This document shows, in pieces, positions 6,434 through 12,856 of a DNA stretch of 14,116 bases. A program made the translations under genes and the position numbers. The DNA lies in assembly GCA_964555735.1 (NCBI GenBank), contig CAZKTS010000347.1, positions 1 to 14,116 of the forward strand, given 5' to 3'. Position 1 is the stretch's first letter; every line of letters starts with the position of its first letter. The DNA comes from CAZKTS01 sp964555735. GTDB taxonomy: Bacteria > Actinomycetota > Acidimicrobiia > IMCC26256 > PALSA-555. A model generated the notes under the pieces. That model had not been told where the DNA came from. It searched no databases and worked only from the letters and a program-made list of their open reading frames with translations.

Positions 6434-7617
6434 GCGCCCGCGCCGGTCGCGCGCGGCGCCGACGGCGTGAAGCGCACCGGCATCGACGTGATCGCGCCGA
6501 GCGATCGCGGCAACGGCGCGTCGGTCGCGAGCTCGAGGTCCGGCAGTCGCTCGAGCATGCGCGCGGTCATCGTCTGCACCTCGAGGCGGGCGAGGCTGGC
6601 ACCGAGGCAGAAGTGCGCACCGAACCCGAACGCGAGGTGGTCGTTGGGCGTGCGGGTGACGTCGAAGCGCTCGGGCTCGTCGAACTGCGCCGGGTCGAAG
6701 TTGGCCGACTCGTAGAGCACCACCAGCTGGTCGCCCTCGCGGAGCTGCTGACCGTCGAGCACGACGTCGCGGGTCGTCACCCTGGCCATGTTCTTGATCG
6801 GCGACACCCAGCGCAGCATCTCCTCGACCGCGCACGGCAGCCGGCCCGGGTCCTCGACGAGGAGCGCGCGCTGGTCGGGGTGGCGGAGCAGCTGCTCGGT
6901 GCCGCCGGTGATGACGTGGCGGGTGGTCTCGTCGCCGCCCACGAGGAGGAGCAGGGTCTCGAACACGATCTCGTCGTCGGTGAGGCGGTCGCCGTCCACC
7001 TCGGCGTGGGCGAGCACGCTCACGAGGTCGTCGGTGGGGGCGGCACGACGGTCGGCGAGCATGGCGCGCGCGTAGGCGTCGAACTCGGTGAAGCCGACGG
7101 CCGCGGCGGCGATGGCTTCGTCGGTGCCGCCGAGCGAGCCGAGCATGAGGTCGGACCAGTGCAGGAGCCGGTCGCGGTCCTCGGGTGGCACGCCGAGCAT
7201 GTCGCCGATGACGATCATCGGCAGCGGCGCGGCGAGGTCGCGCACCACGTCGCACTCGCCCGCCGCGCACACGCGGTCGATGAGCTCATCGCAGAGGTCG
7301 ACGAGGTGGTCGGTCGTGCCACGCACCCGCGCCGGCGTGAAGCCACGGCTCACGAGCTTGCGGCGCTTCCGGTGGTCGCTCCCGTCCATGTCGATCATCC
7401 ACGGGAGCGGCCCGGTGTCGGGTCGGCTGCCGCCCGCGTTGGAGAACGTCGCCGGGTCGCCGCCGACCGCGCGCACCGCGTCGTAGCGGGCGACGCCCCA
7501 GAGCCGGTTGGCCTCGTCGAAGTAGACCGGCGCGTGGTCGCGCATCCACGCGTAGGCGGTGGCGGCGCGCTCACCGTAGAAGTCGCCGGCCAGCAGGTCG
7601 TAGTGCGGTGACGCCAT
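6430..7617 (-). CDS. Cytochrome P450, CYP142-like (steroid side-chain oxidase type)
   Basis: 395-aa soluble P450 with all hallmarks: I-helix GGDETT (227-232), ExxR at E266-R269 (EEMLR), and heme loop FGFGAHFC with the thiolate ligand C337. Several stretches closely resemble mycobacterial CYP142 as I recall it: FSNAGGSRPD (58-67), RDLAAPLPMIVIGDMLGV (126-143), ETLLLLVGGDETTRH and YESANFD. CYP142 hydroxylates the terminal side-chain carbon of cholest-4-en-3-one at the start of sterol degradation. That activity is inferred from similarity only, and no other sterol genes are in the window. Start ATG 7617 has GGGGGAA (7623-7629) 5 nt upstream and a TACGGT -10 at 7647-7652. The ferredoxin and reductase partners are not encoded nearby. 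Confidence 0.92.
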   Translation of the reverse strand: MASPHYDLLAGDFYGERAATAYAWMRDHAPVYFDEANRLWGVARYDAVRAVGGDPATFSNAGGSRPDTGPLPWMIDMDGSDHRKRRKLVSRGFTPARVRGTTDHLVDLCDELIDRVCAAGECDVVRDLAAPLPMIVIGDMLGVPPEDRDRLLHWSDLMLGSLGGTDEAIAAAAVGFTEFDAYARAMLADRRAAPTDDLVSVLAHAEVDGDRLTDDEIVFETLLLLVGGDETTRHVITGGTEQLLRHPDQRALLVEDPGRLPCAVEEMLRWVSPIKNMARVTTRDVVLDGQQLREGDQLVVLYESANFDPAQFDEPERFDVTRTPNDHLAFGFGAHFCLGASLARLEVQTMTARMLERLPDLELATDAPLPRSLGAITSMPVRFTPSAPRATGAGA

Positions 7618-7646
7618 CGTCGTTCCCCCGTCGACGCGACGCCGGA

Positions 7647-7652
7647 ACCGTA
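7647..7652 (-). promoter_or_regulatory. -10 element TACGGT for the P450 gene
   Basis: TACGGT on the minus strand. Predicted transcription start is near 7640, giving a leader of about 23 nt with the GGGGGAA ribosome binding site. It is divergent from the DUF1684 promoter only 19 nt away, so one regulator could control both. Confidence 0.5.
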
Positions 7653-7670
7653 GCCCGGTGCCGTCCGGCG

Positions 7671-7676
7671 TAGCGT
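7671..7676 (+). promoter_or_regulatory. -10 element TAGCGT for the DUF1684 gene (leaderless)
   Basis: TAGCGT is followed by exactly 6 nt and then ATG at 7683. The predicted transcription start coincides with the A of the start codon, and no ribosome binding site is present. This is a strong leaderless candidate. Confidence 0.6.
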
Positions 7677-7682
7677 GGGCCG

Positions 7683-8294
7683 ATGTCGCTCGCGGTGCTC
7701 GACTGGCGGCGCCGGACGCAGGCGCTCTACGCGGAGGTTCGGATGACGCCCGACCCGGCCGCCGCGCACGCGCGCTGGTGTGCGGGGCGCAACGCGATGT
7801 TCGCGACCCACCCCGCGTCGCCGCTGCTACCCGAGGCCAAGGCGTCGTTCACCGGACTCCCGTTCGCGCCGTACGACGAGGCGATGCGGTTCGACGCGCT
7901 GGTCGAGACCGATGTCGAGCCCGAGCGACTCGAGGTGCCCACCGGCACCGACGGCGTCGTGCCGTTCGAGCGCATCGGGAGCGTCGACCTCGGCGCGATC
8001 GGGTCGCTCGACGTGTGGTGGCTCGACTCCTACGGCGGCGGCGTGTTCGTGCCCATGAAGGACCGCAACCCGCGCACGTACGGCGGCGGCCGCTACGTGA
8101 TCGACACCGTGAAGGGCGCCGACCTCGGCGGGATGATCGACCCGGCCAAGGGTGGCACGCTCATGATCGACCTCAACTTCGCCTACAACCCGTCGTGCGC
8201 GTACGACCCGGCGTGGGCGTGCCCGCTCGCCCCGCCGGGCAACACGCTGGCCGTCGAGATCGAGGCCGGCGAGCTCTCGCTCCCAGCGTCCTAG
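7683..8294 (+). CDS. DUF1684 family protein
   Basis: 203-aa protein. The C-terminal hallmark of DUF1684 is clear: IDLNFAYNPSCAYDP (162-176) followed by AWACPLAPPGNTL and VEIEAGE near the end. The N-terminus has the family's W8-R-x-x-R opening and the ARWCAGRNAMFATHPASPL segment (30-48). The middle GGGVFVPMKDRNPRTYGGGRY (118-138) matches the usual conserved glycine-rich turn. DUF1684 proteins have no established biochemical role. Start ATG 7683 is leaderless by promoter position. The stop codon TAG (8292-8294) doubles as the first half of the next gene's -10 hexamer. It is divergent from the P450. Confidence 0.88.
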   Translation: MSLAVLDWRRRTQALYAEVRMTPDPAAAHARWCAGRNAMFATHPASPLLPEAKASFTGLPFAPYDEAMRFDALVETDVEPERLEVPTGTDGVVPFERIGSVDLGAIGSLDVWWLDSYGGGVFVPMKDRNPRTYGGGRYVIDTVKGADLGGMIDPAKGGTLMIDLNFAYNPSCAYDPAWACPLAPPGNTLAVEIEAGELSLPAS

Positions 8295-8297
8295 GGT
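8292..8297 (+). promoter_or_regulatory. -10 element TAGGGT for the TIGR03084-type gene, built on a stop codon
   Basis: TAGGGT starts with the TAG stop of the DUF1684 gene; 8 nt later comes ATG 8306. There is no ribosome binding site between them, so a leaderless mRNA is likely, perhaps in addition to read-through from upstream. Confidence 0.45.
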
Positions 8298-8305
8298 GAC
8301 GGGCG

Positions 8306-9076
8306 ATGACGGCGATGCAGGTGCGGCCGGTGGTGGACGCGCTCACGGCCCAGCAGGCCGAGCTGGCCGGTCTGCTGGAGGGTCGGAGCAGCGAGGAGTG
8401 GGCGAAGCCCACACCGTGTGAGGGGTGGTCGGTCGCCGACGTCGTGCTCCACCTCGCGCAGACCGACGAGCTGGCGATCGCGAGCCTCGAGGGGCGACTG
8501 CCGGCCGTCGGCGAGGAGCTGGGCTGGAGCACCGAGCGCGGTCGAGACGTCGACGACGCCGCCGATGCGCTCGTGGTGGCCAACCGCGACCAGGCGCCCG
8601 AGGAGATCGCCGCGCAGTGGAAGGACGCCGCGGCACGGCTCATCGCCGCGTTCCGAGAGGCCGACCCCCACGCCCGCGTGCAGTGGGTGGCGGGCGAGCT
8701 GTCGGTGCGCACGCTCACGACCACGCGCCTCGCCGAGACGTGGATCCACACCGGCGACGTCGCCACCGCGTTCGGGGTCGAGCTCGAGCCGACCGACTGC
8801 CTGTGGGACATCGCCCGGCTCGCGTGGCGGACGCTGCCCTACGCGTTCGCGCGTGCGGGACGCGAGCTGCACGGCCCGGTGCGCTTCTCGCTCGACGCGC
8901 CGGCCGAGGGCGTCTGGGACTTCGTGCCCGACGCCGAGCCGGCCACCACCGTCTACGGGCCGGTGCTCGACCTGTGTCTCGTGGCCGCGCGTCGACGCGA
9001 TCCGTCCGACGCGGCGCTGCGCGCCGAGGGCGTCGACGCCGACGCGGTGCTCGAGCTCGTCCGCACCTACGCGTGA
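8306..9076 (+). CDS. TIGR03084-type / mycothiol-dependent maleylpyruvate isomerase family metalloprotein
   Basis: 256-aa protein of the DinB/MDMPI-like superfamily. The N-terminal four-helix bundle shows the family signature TPCEGWSVADVVLHLAQTDE (36-55) with metal ligand H49. E144 and H148 in RLAETWIHTGDVA complete a His-Glu-His triad at the spacing I recall for the Corynebacterium mycothiol-dependent isomerase. A smaller C-terminal domain (about 170-256) follows, with VYGPVLDLCLVAARR. Family members are metal-dependent, mycothiol-using enzymes; the substrate here is unknown, so maleylpyruvate isomerisation should not be assumed. The start is set by TAGGGT 8 nt upstream. It lies between the DUF1684 gene and a small basic gene, all on the same strand. 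Confidence 0.85.
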   Translation: MTAMQVRPVVDALTAQQAELAGLLEGRSSEEWAKPTPCEGWSVADVVLHLAQTDELAIASLEGRLPAVGEELGWSTERGRDVDDAADALVVANRDQAPEEIAAQWKDAAARLIAAFREADPHARVQWVAGELSVRTLTTTRLAETWIHTGDVATAFGVELEPTDCLWDIARLAWRTLPYAFARAGRELHGPVRFSLDAPAEGVWDFVPDAEPATTVYGPVLDLCLVAARRRDPSDAALRAEGVDADAVLELVRTYA

Positions 9077-9111
9077 TCGCGCGCCGATGAGCGCACGCGG
9101 CCGAACCCGAG

Positions 9112-9117
9112 TACGGT
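9112..9117 (+). promoter_or_regulatory. -10 element TACGGT for the 42-aa basic protein (leaderless)
   Basis: TACGGT, 6 nt, then ATG at 9124. The spacing is the same as for the DUF1684 gene. It is the main evidence that the short reading frame behind it is expressed and where it starts. Confidence 0.6.
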
Positions 9118-9123
9118 CCGTCG

Positions 9124-9252
9124 ATGGCCAAGCAGAAGTCACGCCGCGACAACCCCAAGGACCACACCGAGGGCGGGGGTGCCGGCGGACGACCCGGCAA
9201 GAAGCAGCGTCGCAAGGTGCGACGCAACGCGCGTCGGGTGAACGGCGCCTAG
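9124..9252 (+). CDS. Small highly basic protein (42 aa), unknown
   Basis: A 42-residue reading frame that opens MAKQKSRRDNPKDH, has a flexible glycine patch GGGAGG, then a dense basic tail GKKQRRKVRRNARR before VNGA. About sixteen of 42 residues are Lys/Arg and only a few are acidic, so it is very likely a nucleic-acid or ribosome-binding peptide, disordered when free. No known domain was recognised. Support for being real: an ideally placed TACGGT -10 (leaderless start), a tight fit between neighbours (10 nt before the TerB-Coq4 start), and an otherwise unexplained gap. Against: it is short and could not be checked for conservation. Confidence 0.65.
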   Translation: MAKQKSRRDNPKDHTEGGGAGGRPGKKQRRKVRRNARRVNGA

Positions 9253-9262
9253 CTCCTCGGCC

Positions 9263-10147
9263 ATGACCGACCCGGTTGCGATCGCCGGCGGCCTGCTCGG
9301 CGCCGCGGACGTGGGCGGCGGGCCCACGCCCGAGCAGCGGTCGGTGATCACGCACCTCCTGCACGGCTACTTCGGCAGCGACGCGGACGTCGCCGCGATC
9401 CCGCCGCTCGACCCGGCCGGTCTCGCTGCGGCCGTCGACGCCGACGATCGCCAGCGCATCACCGACCTGCTGATCCTGGTCGAGTTCTGCCGTCACCCCG
9501 GCGACGTGGCCCAGGCGGATCGGGTCGAGGCATACGCCGCCGCGCTCGGCGTCGACCAGCGCTACCTGGCCGTCGCGCGCGACGCGCTCGTCGCCACGCA
9601 GGTGGAGGTGATGGCCGACTGGGGACGCTTCCGTGACCCGCTGCCCACCGAGCCCGGTGCGCCCACGGCCGATGCCGCGCTCGCGGCGCGTCTGCGCGGG
9701 CTGGCCGACTGCGAGCCCGGCACGCTCGGCCGGGCCTACTTCGAGTTCCTGGACCGGTGGAAGATCCCGTTCCCCGGTGAGGAGGGGGGCGGCGACGCGA
9801 CGTTGGTGCCGCACGACTTCAGCCACGTGCTCGCCGGCTACGACGCCGACGCACCCGGCGAGCTCGCGCTCCAGGCGATGCTCGCCAGCGCGACCGGCTT
9901 CGACCACCACTTCTCCGGCCTGGTCGCGTCGCTGTCGCTCTACGAGGCGGGCAAGTTCGACATCCTCGGGATCACGCCCAAGGTCGCCGCGCTCGACCGT
10001 CCCGGCGCGGCCGCGGAGCTGGCCGAGGCGTTCCGCCGGGGTTCGCAGTGCACGTGCGACTTCTCGGCGATCGACCATCTCGCCCGCGTCGACGACCCGC
10101 TCGAGCAGGTGCGCGCCGACTGCGGGATCCTGCCCCGGGCCCGGTAG
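9263..10147 (+). CDS. TerB-like / Coq4-like fusion protein, copy A
   Basis: 294-aa cytoplasmic protein with two parts. Residues about 20-115 are helical and TerB-like, with the pattern ITDLLILVEFCRHPGD then QADRVEAYAAALGV. Residues about 140-294 resemble Coq4: GTLGRAYFEFL (153-163), then the metal motif HDxxH-x11-E as H184-D185, H188 and E200 (PHDFSHVLAGY...GE), then LYEAGKFDILGITPK and AFRRG. Coq4 is the zinc-motif protein of ubiquinone synthesis, recently tied to ring C1 modification; actinobacteria use menaquinone, so the role here is unknown. A paralogue lies at 12902-13846. Start ATG 9263 follows the small basic gene by 10 nt with no ribosome binding site, but a weak TAGCTC (9250-9255) lies 7 nt upstream. 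It differs from copy B by extra cysteines near the C-terminus (SQCTCDF). Confidence 0.8.
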   Translation: MTDPVAIAGGLLGAADVGGGPTPEQRSVITHLLHGYFGSDADVAAIPPLDPAGLAAAVDADDRQRITDLLILVEFCRHPGDVAQADRVEAYAAALGVDQRYLAVARDALVATQVEVMADWGRFRDPLPTEPGAPTADAALAARLRGLADCEPGTLGRAYFEFLDRWKIPFPGEEGGGDATLVPHDFSHVLAGYDADAPGELALQAMLASATGFDHHFSGLVASLSLYEAGKFDILGITPKVAALDRPGAAAELAEAFRRGSQCTCDFSAIDHLARVDDPLEQVRADCGILPRAR

Positions 10148-10192
10148 CGCGCGCCCGACGCGGCCCGCGTGGGAATCGCGAGGCGCACCGCC

Positions 10193-10198
10193 TACGAT
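10193..10198 (+). promoter_or_regulatory. -10 element TACGAT for the desaturase
   Basis: TACGAT places the transcription start near 10205, about 75 nt before the ATG at 10280. Most other genes here have leaders of 0-35 nt, so this long leader is unusual for the window and is predicted to be structured. Confidence 0.5.
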
Positions 10199-10204
10199 GG
10201 CCGG

Positions 10205-10276
10205 ACCGACCTCGAGCACGAGGCCGGTCGCTTGCGCCGCTCCTGACCTCGGTGGTGCGATCTCAGCCCCGAGGTG
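10205..10276 (+). promoter_or_regulatory. Structured 5' leader of the desaturase mRNA with a sequestered ribosome binding site
   Basis: Hairpin 1: ACCGACCTCG (10205-10214) pairs with CGAGGCCGGT (10219-10228) except for one A-C mismatch, with a 4-nt loop AGCA. Hairpin 2: ACCTCGG (10246-10252) pairs perfectly with CCGAGGT (10269-10275), which contains most of the GAGGTG ribosome binding site (10271-10276). The right arm of hairpin 1 (CGAGG, 10219-10223) can instead pair with CCTCG (10247-10251), which would release the ribosome binding site. A translational switch is therefore possible. This is inferred by eye; no energies were computed. Confidence 0.4.
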
Positions 10277-10279
10277 TTC

Positions 10280-11236
10280 ATGTCCGTCGCTCTGTCGAAC
10301 TCCCCCGTGTCGACGCGCGCCCCGATCGCGGGCGTCACCGAGGGTCACGGGCCCGCACTGTGGCTCGGCCGTCTGCTCACGGTGGCCGTCATCGCCATCC
10401 CGCTGGCGGCCGTCGTCCTGGTGGCCACGGGCACGATCGCCGATTCCGTCGCCTGGTGGAACGTCGCCCTCGCCATCCTCTTCTATGTGGTCATCGGCCA
10501 CGGCGTCACGGTGGGCTTCCACCGCCTGTTCACCCACCACGGCTTCGAGGCGAAGCGGCCGCTCAAGATCGCCCTCGCCGTCCTCGGCTCGATGGGCGTC
10601 CAGGGATCGGTGATCGGCTGGGTCGCCGACCACCGGCGTCATCACCGCTTCGTGGAGCAGCCGGGCGACCCGCACTCGCCCAAGCGCCCGGCCGAGCAGC
10701 GTCTCGGCCGTCTCCGCGGGCTGTACCACGCTCACCTGGGCTGGTTCTTCGAGGGCGCGCGGACGTCGCGCGAGAAGTACGCGCCTGACCTGCTCGCCGA
10801 CCGTGACCTCGTGTGGGTCGACCGGCTGTTCATCCCCATCGCCGCCGTCAGCTTCGTGCTGCCGTTCGGCATCGGGTATGCCATCACCGGTCGGTTCAGC
10901 GGCGGGCTCGCCGCGTTCATCTGGGCCGGCGTGCTGCGGGTGGGGCTGTTCCACCACGTCACGTGGTGCACCAACTCGCTGTGTCACATGTTCGGCCGGC
11001 GGCCGTTCCGCACCACGGACACGAGCACCAACTTCGCGCCGTTCGCCCTGCTCTCCATGGGTGAGGCGTGGCACAACGCGCATCACGCGTTCCCGACCCT
11101 GGCGCGCCACGGCGTCGACCGGGGGCAGGTCGACACGTCGGGGCGGGTCATCCGCGTGCTCGAGCGGTTCGGGTGGGTCACGCAGGTGCGCTGGCCGACG
11201 CCCGCGCTGCTCGCGTCGCGTCGCCTGGACCGCTAG
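10280..11236 (+). CDS. Membrane-bound acyl-CoA/acyl-lipid delta-9-type fatty acid desaturase
   Basis: 318-aa di-iron membrane desaturase that would insert a cis double bond in fatty acyl chains and so tune membrane fluidity. All three histidine boxes are present: HRLFTH (81-86), HRRHH (118-122) and HNAHH (265-269), followed by the usual AFPT. Hydrophobic helices occur at about 32-52, 60-78, 97-115, 182-204 and 208-226. The motif WVADHRRHHRFVEQPGDPHSP is typical of stearoyl-CoA desaturase-like enzymes. Start ATG 10280 is preferred over GTG 10274 because GAGGTG overlaps the latter and precedes the former by 3 nt. The leader can fold over the ribosome binding site, suggesting regulated translation. 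Electron donors are not encoded nearby. Confidence 0.93.
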   Translation: MSVALSNSPVSTRAPIAGVTEGHGPALWLGRLLTVAVIAIPLAAVVLVATGTIADSVAWWNVALAILFYVVIGHGVTVGFHRLFTHHGFEAKRPLKIALAVLGSMGVQGSVIGWVADHRRHHRFVEQPGDPHSPKRPAEQRLGRLRGLYHAHLGWFFEGARTSREKYAPDLLADRDLVWVDRLFIPIAAVSFVLPFGIGYAITGRFSGGLAAFIWAGVLRVGLFHHVTWCTNSLCHMFGRRPFRTTDTSTNFAPFALLSMGEAWHNAHHAFPTLARHGVDRGQVDTSGRVIRVLERFGWVTQVRWPTPALLASRRLDR

Positions 11237-11270
11237 GGCCGCGAGCCTGCGCCGACGCTCGGCCCCTGCC

Positions 11271-11276
11271 TACGCT
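11271..11276 (+). promoter_or_regulatory. -10 element TACGCT for the GAF-ANTAR gene
   Basis: TACGCT lies 35 nt after the desaturase stop and gives a predicted leader of about 64 nt before ATG 11347. It implies the regulator has its own promoter rather than depending only on desaturase transcription. Confidence 0.45.
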
Positions 11277-11346
11277 GGCCGGGTTCGAGAGGGATGGCGC
11301 GCGCCGGGGGCGCGACGCCGGCTGCGGAGGTGGACGGCAGCGCGCG

Positions 11347-12081
11347 ATGGCCGACCGTGAAGCGCTCCTCGCGCGCACCTTCGTCCACCTGGCCGACACG
11401 CTGGTCGAGGACTTCGACATCGTCGAGCTCCTCACCGAGCTCACCGCGAGCTCGGTGGAGCTGTTCGGCCTCGTCACCGCGGGCCTGCTGCTCGTCGACG
11501 CCGATGGCGTCCTCCGGCTCGTGGCCGCGTCCGACCACACCACCGACACGTTCGCCCTCCTCGACACCCACGAGCACGAGAGCCCGATGGTCGAGTGCTT
11601 CCGCAGCGGTGGCGCGGTCGCGGCCGACGACCTGGCCGCATCGGAGGATCGCTGGCCGGAGCTGGCGGTTCGGGCGGCCGGACTGGGGTGGGCGTCGGCG
11701 CACGCGCTGCCCATGCGCCTGCGCGGCGAGGTGATCGGGGTGCTGGCGCTGGTGCGGGACGTTCCCGGCGCGTTGCCCGCGGAGGACCTCGCCGCCGCGC
11801 AGGCGCTGGCCGACGTCGCGACGATCGGGATCCTCCAGCAACGCGCGGTCGAGGAGCACCGGGTCCTCGCCGGCCAGCTTCAGCACGCGCTCGACAGCCG
11901 GGTCGCGATCGAGCAGGCCAAGGGCGTGCTGGCCGAGTCGGCCCGCCTCGACATGGTCAACGCGTTCGAAGCGCTGCGCGCCTACGCGCGCTCGCGCAAC
12001 CAGCGTCTCGTCGATGTCGCCCGGGCCGTCGTGGACCGGCGGCTGCCGGCCAAGGCCGTCGCGGCGGCGCGCGCTCGGTAG
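11347..12081 (+). CDS. GAF-ANTAR domain transcription antiterminator
   Basis: 244-aa cytoplasmic regulator. The N-terminal GAF sensor domain spans about 15-165 (FVHLADTLVEDFDIVELLTEL, GLLLVDADGVLRLVAASD, ALPMRLRGEVIGVLALV). The C-terminal ANTAR three-helix RNA-binding domain spans about 172-233, with LQHALDSRVAIEQAKGV and NAFEALRAYARSRNQRLVDVARAVVD. ANTAR proteins bind paired hairpins in nascent RNA to prevent termination; GAF-ANTAR forms sense small molecules, light or redox, often without a kinase. The start is ATG 11347. GGAGG at 11326-11330 is 16 nt away, farther than ideal, and no in-frame alternative exists upstream. An ATG at 11294 is out of frame. Its target RNA is unknown. Confidence 0.9.
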   Translation: MADREALLARTFVHLADTLVEDFDIVELLTELTASSVELFGLVTAGLLLVDADGVLRLVAASDHTTDTFALLDTHEHESPMVECFRSGGAVAADDLAASEDRWPELAVRAAGLGWASAHALPMRLRGEVIGVLALVRDVPGALPAEDLAAAQALADVATIGILQQRAVEEHRVLAGQLQHALDSRVAIEQAKGVLAESARLDMVNAFEALRAYARSRNQRLVDVARAVVDRRLPAKAVAAARAR

Positions 12082-12091
12082 GGACCGCGGA

Positions 12092-12772
12092 CTACGGCGG
12101 CGGCGCGCTCGGCACCAGCTCGGGTCCGGTCGCGTCGGGCGTACGACGCCACGCGGCGAGCTGGAGGTAGATGAGGGTGCTCACGCCGGCGGCCCAGAGG
12201 CACCAGAGCGACGTGAGGCCGTCGGCCTGCACCCAACCGATCACGGCGAGCGCGGCGATGTCGAGGATGCCGAACCACACGATGCCGCGATGGCTCGAGA
12301 GCAGGGGCGGGGTGCACGTCGCGATGACGTAGAGCACGGTGACGAGCACGCCGAGATCGCCCGCGCCGCCGTACTTGATCGTGTGCGGCGCGGCCTCGGC
12401 GGTGATGCCGTTGGTGAGCATCGACCAGAGCAGGTAGCCCCCCGCCGCCGCGCCGAGCGCGACGAAGGGCGCCATGGCTCGCTTGCGGACGCGGTCGGGC
12501 TCCACGAGGAGGACGGCGAGCGGCACCAGGATCGGCACGATCACCCACGCGAAGGCGAGGTAGATCGCCGCCGCGACGCTGCCGGTCTCGTGCGGCGCGC
12601 CGCCCTCCCGACCGAGCCACACGAAGCCCTCCACCACCTGGTGGGCGGCGAAGGCGAGCGGCAGCACCGCGAGCGGCAGCTCACGCGGATGCTCGACCTT
12701 GGCGAGCGCGGCGACGCCGATCGCGCCGATCACCGCACCGGCCGCGAAGTCGGCTTCGGCAGAGAAGCACAT
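12092..12772 (-). CDS. DUF6629-type multi-pass membrane protein
   Basis: 226-aa integral membrane protein opening MCFSAEADF, the characteristic start of a widespread family of unknown function (DUF6629 as I recall it). The body has about seven hydrophobic helices: residues 9-24, 32-50, 68-91, 101-120, 138-156, 163-181 and 186-205. Conserved-looking residues include EHPRELPLAVLPLAFAAHQ with H44 and E49, and EGFVWLGREGG after helix 2. The C-terminus is a short Pro-rich tail. The open frame continues far upstream on this strand, but that is antisense to the second Coq4-like gene. The start at 12772 is supported by GTGAGGA roughly 10 nt upstream and by the family N-terminus. It converges with the GAF-ANTAR gene, 10 nt apart. 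Confidence 0.82.
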   Translation of the reverse strand: MCFSAEADFAAGAVIGAIGVAALAKVEHPRELPLAVLPLAFAAHQVVEGFVWLGREGGAPHETGSVAAAIYLAFAWVIVPILVPLAVLLVEPDRVRKRAMAPFVALGAAAGGYLLWSMLTNGITAEAAPHTIKYGGAGDLGVLVTVLYVIATCTPPLLSSHRGIVWFGILDIAALAVIGWVQADGLTSLWCLWAAGVSTLIYLQLAAWRRTPDATGPELVPSAPPP

Positions 12773-12856
12773 TCGGCGGTCCTCACCGTCGGCACTAGGG
12801 GCGTCGCGCCTGCATCGTCCCACGTCCGTCGCAGCCGTCGGGCCCGCCACCGCGGG

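Noticed and set aside
8291..11110. 939-codon open frame on the minus strand
   Set aside because: It is antisense to five well-supported genes, has Arg/Gly/Val-rich low-complexity translation, and arises from GC-rich third positions.
11294..11734. ATG at 11294 as a gene start close to the TACGCT promoter
   Set aside because: It is out of frame with GAF-ANTAR and reads a Ser/Arg/Ala-rich shadow with no domain.
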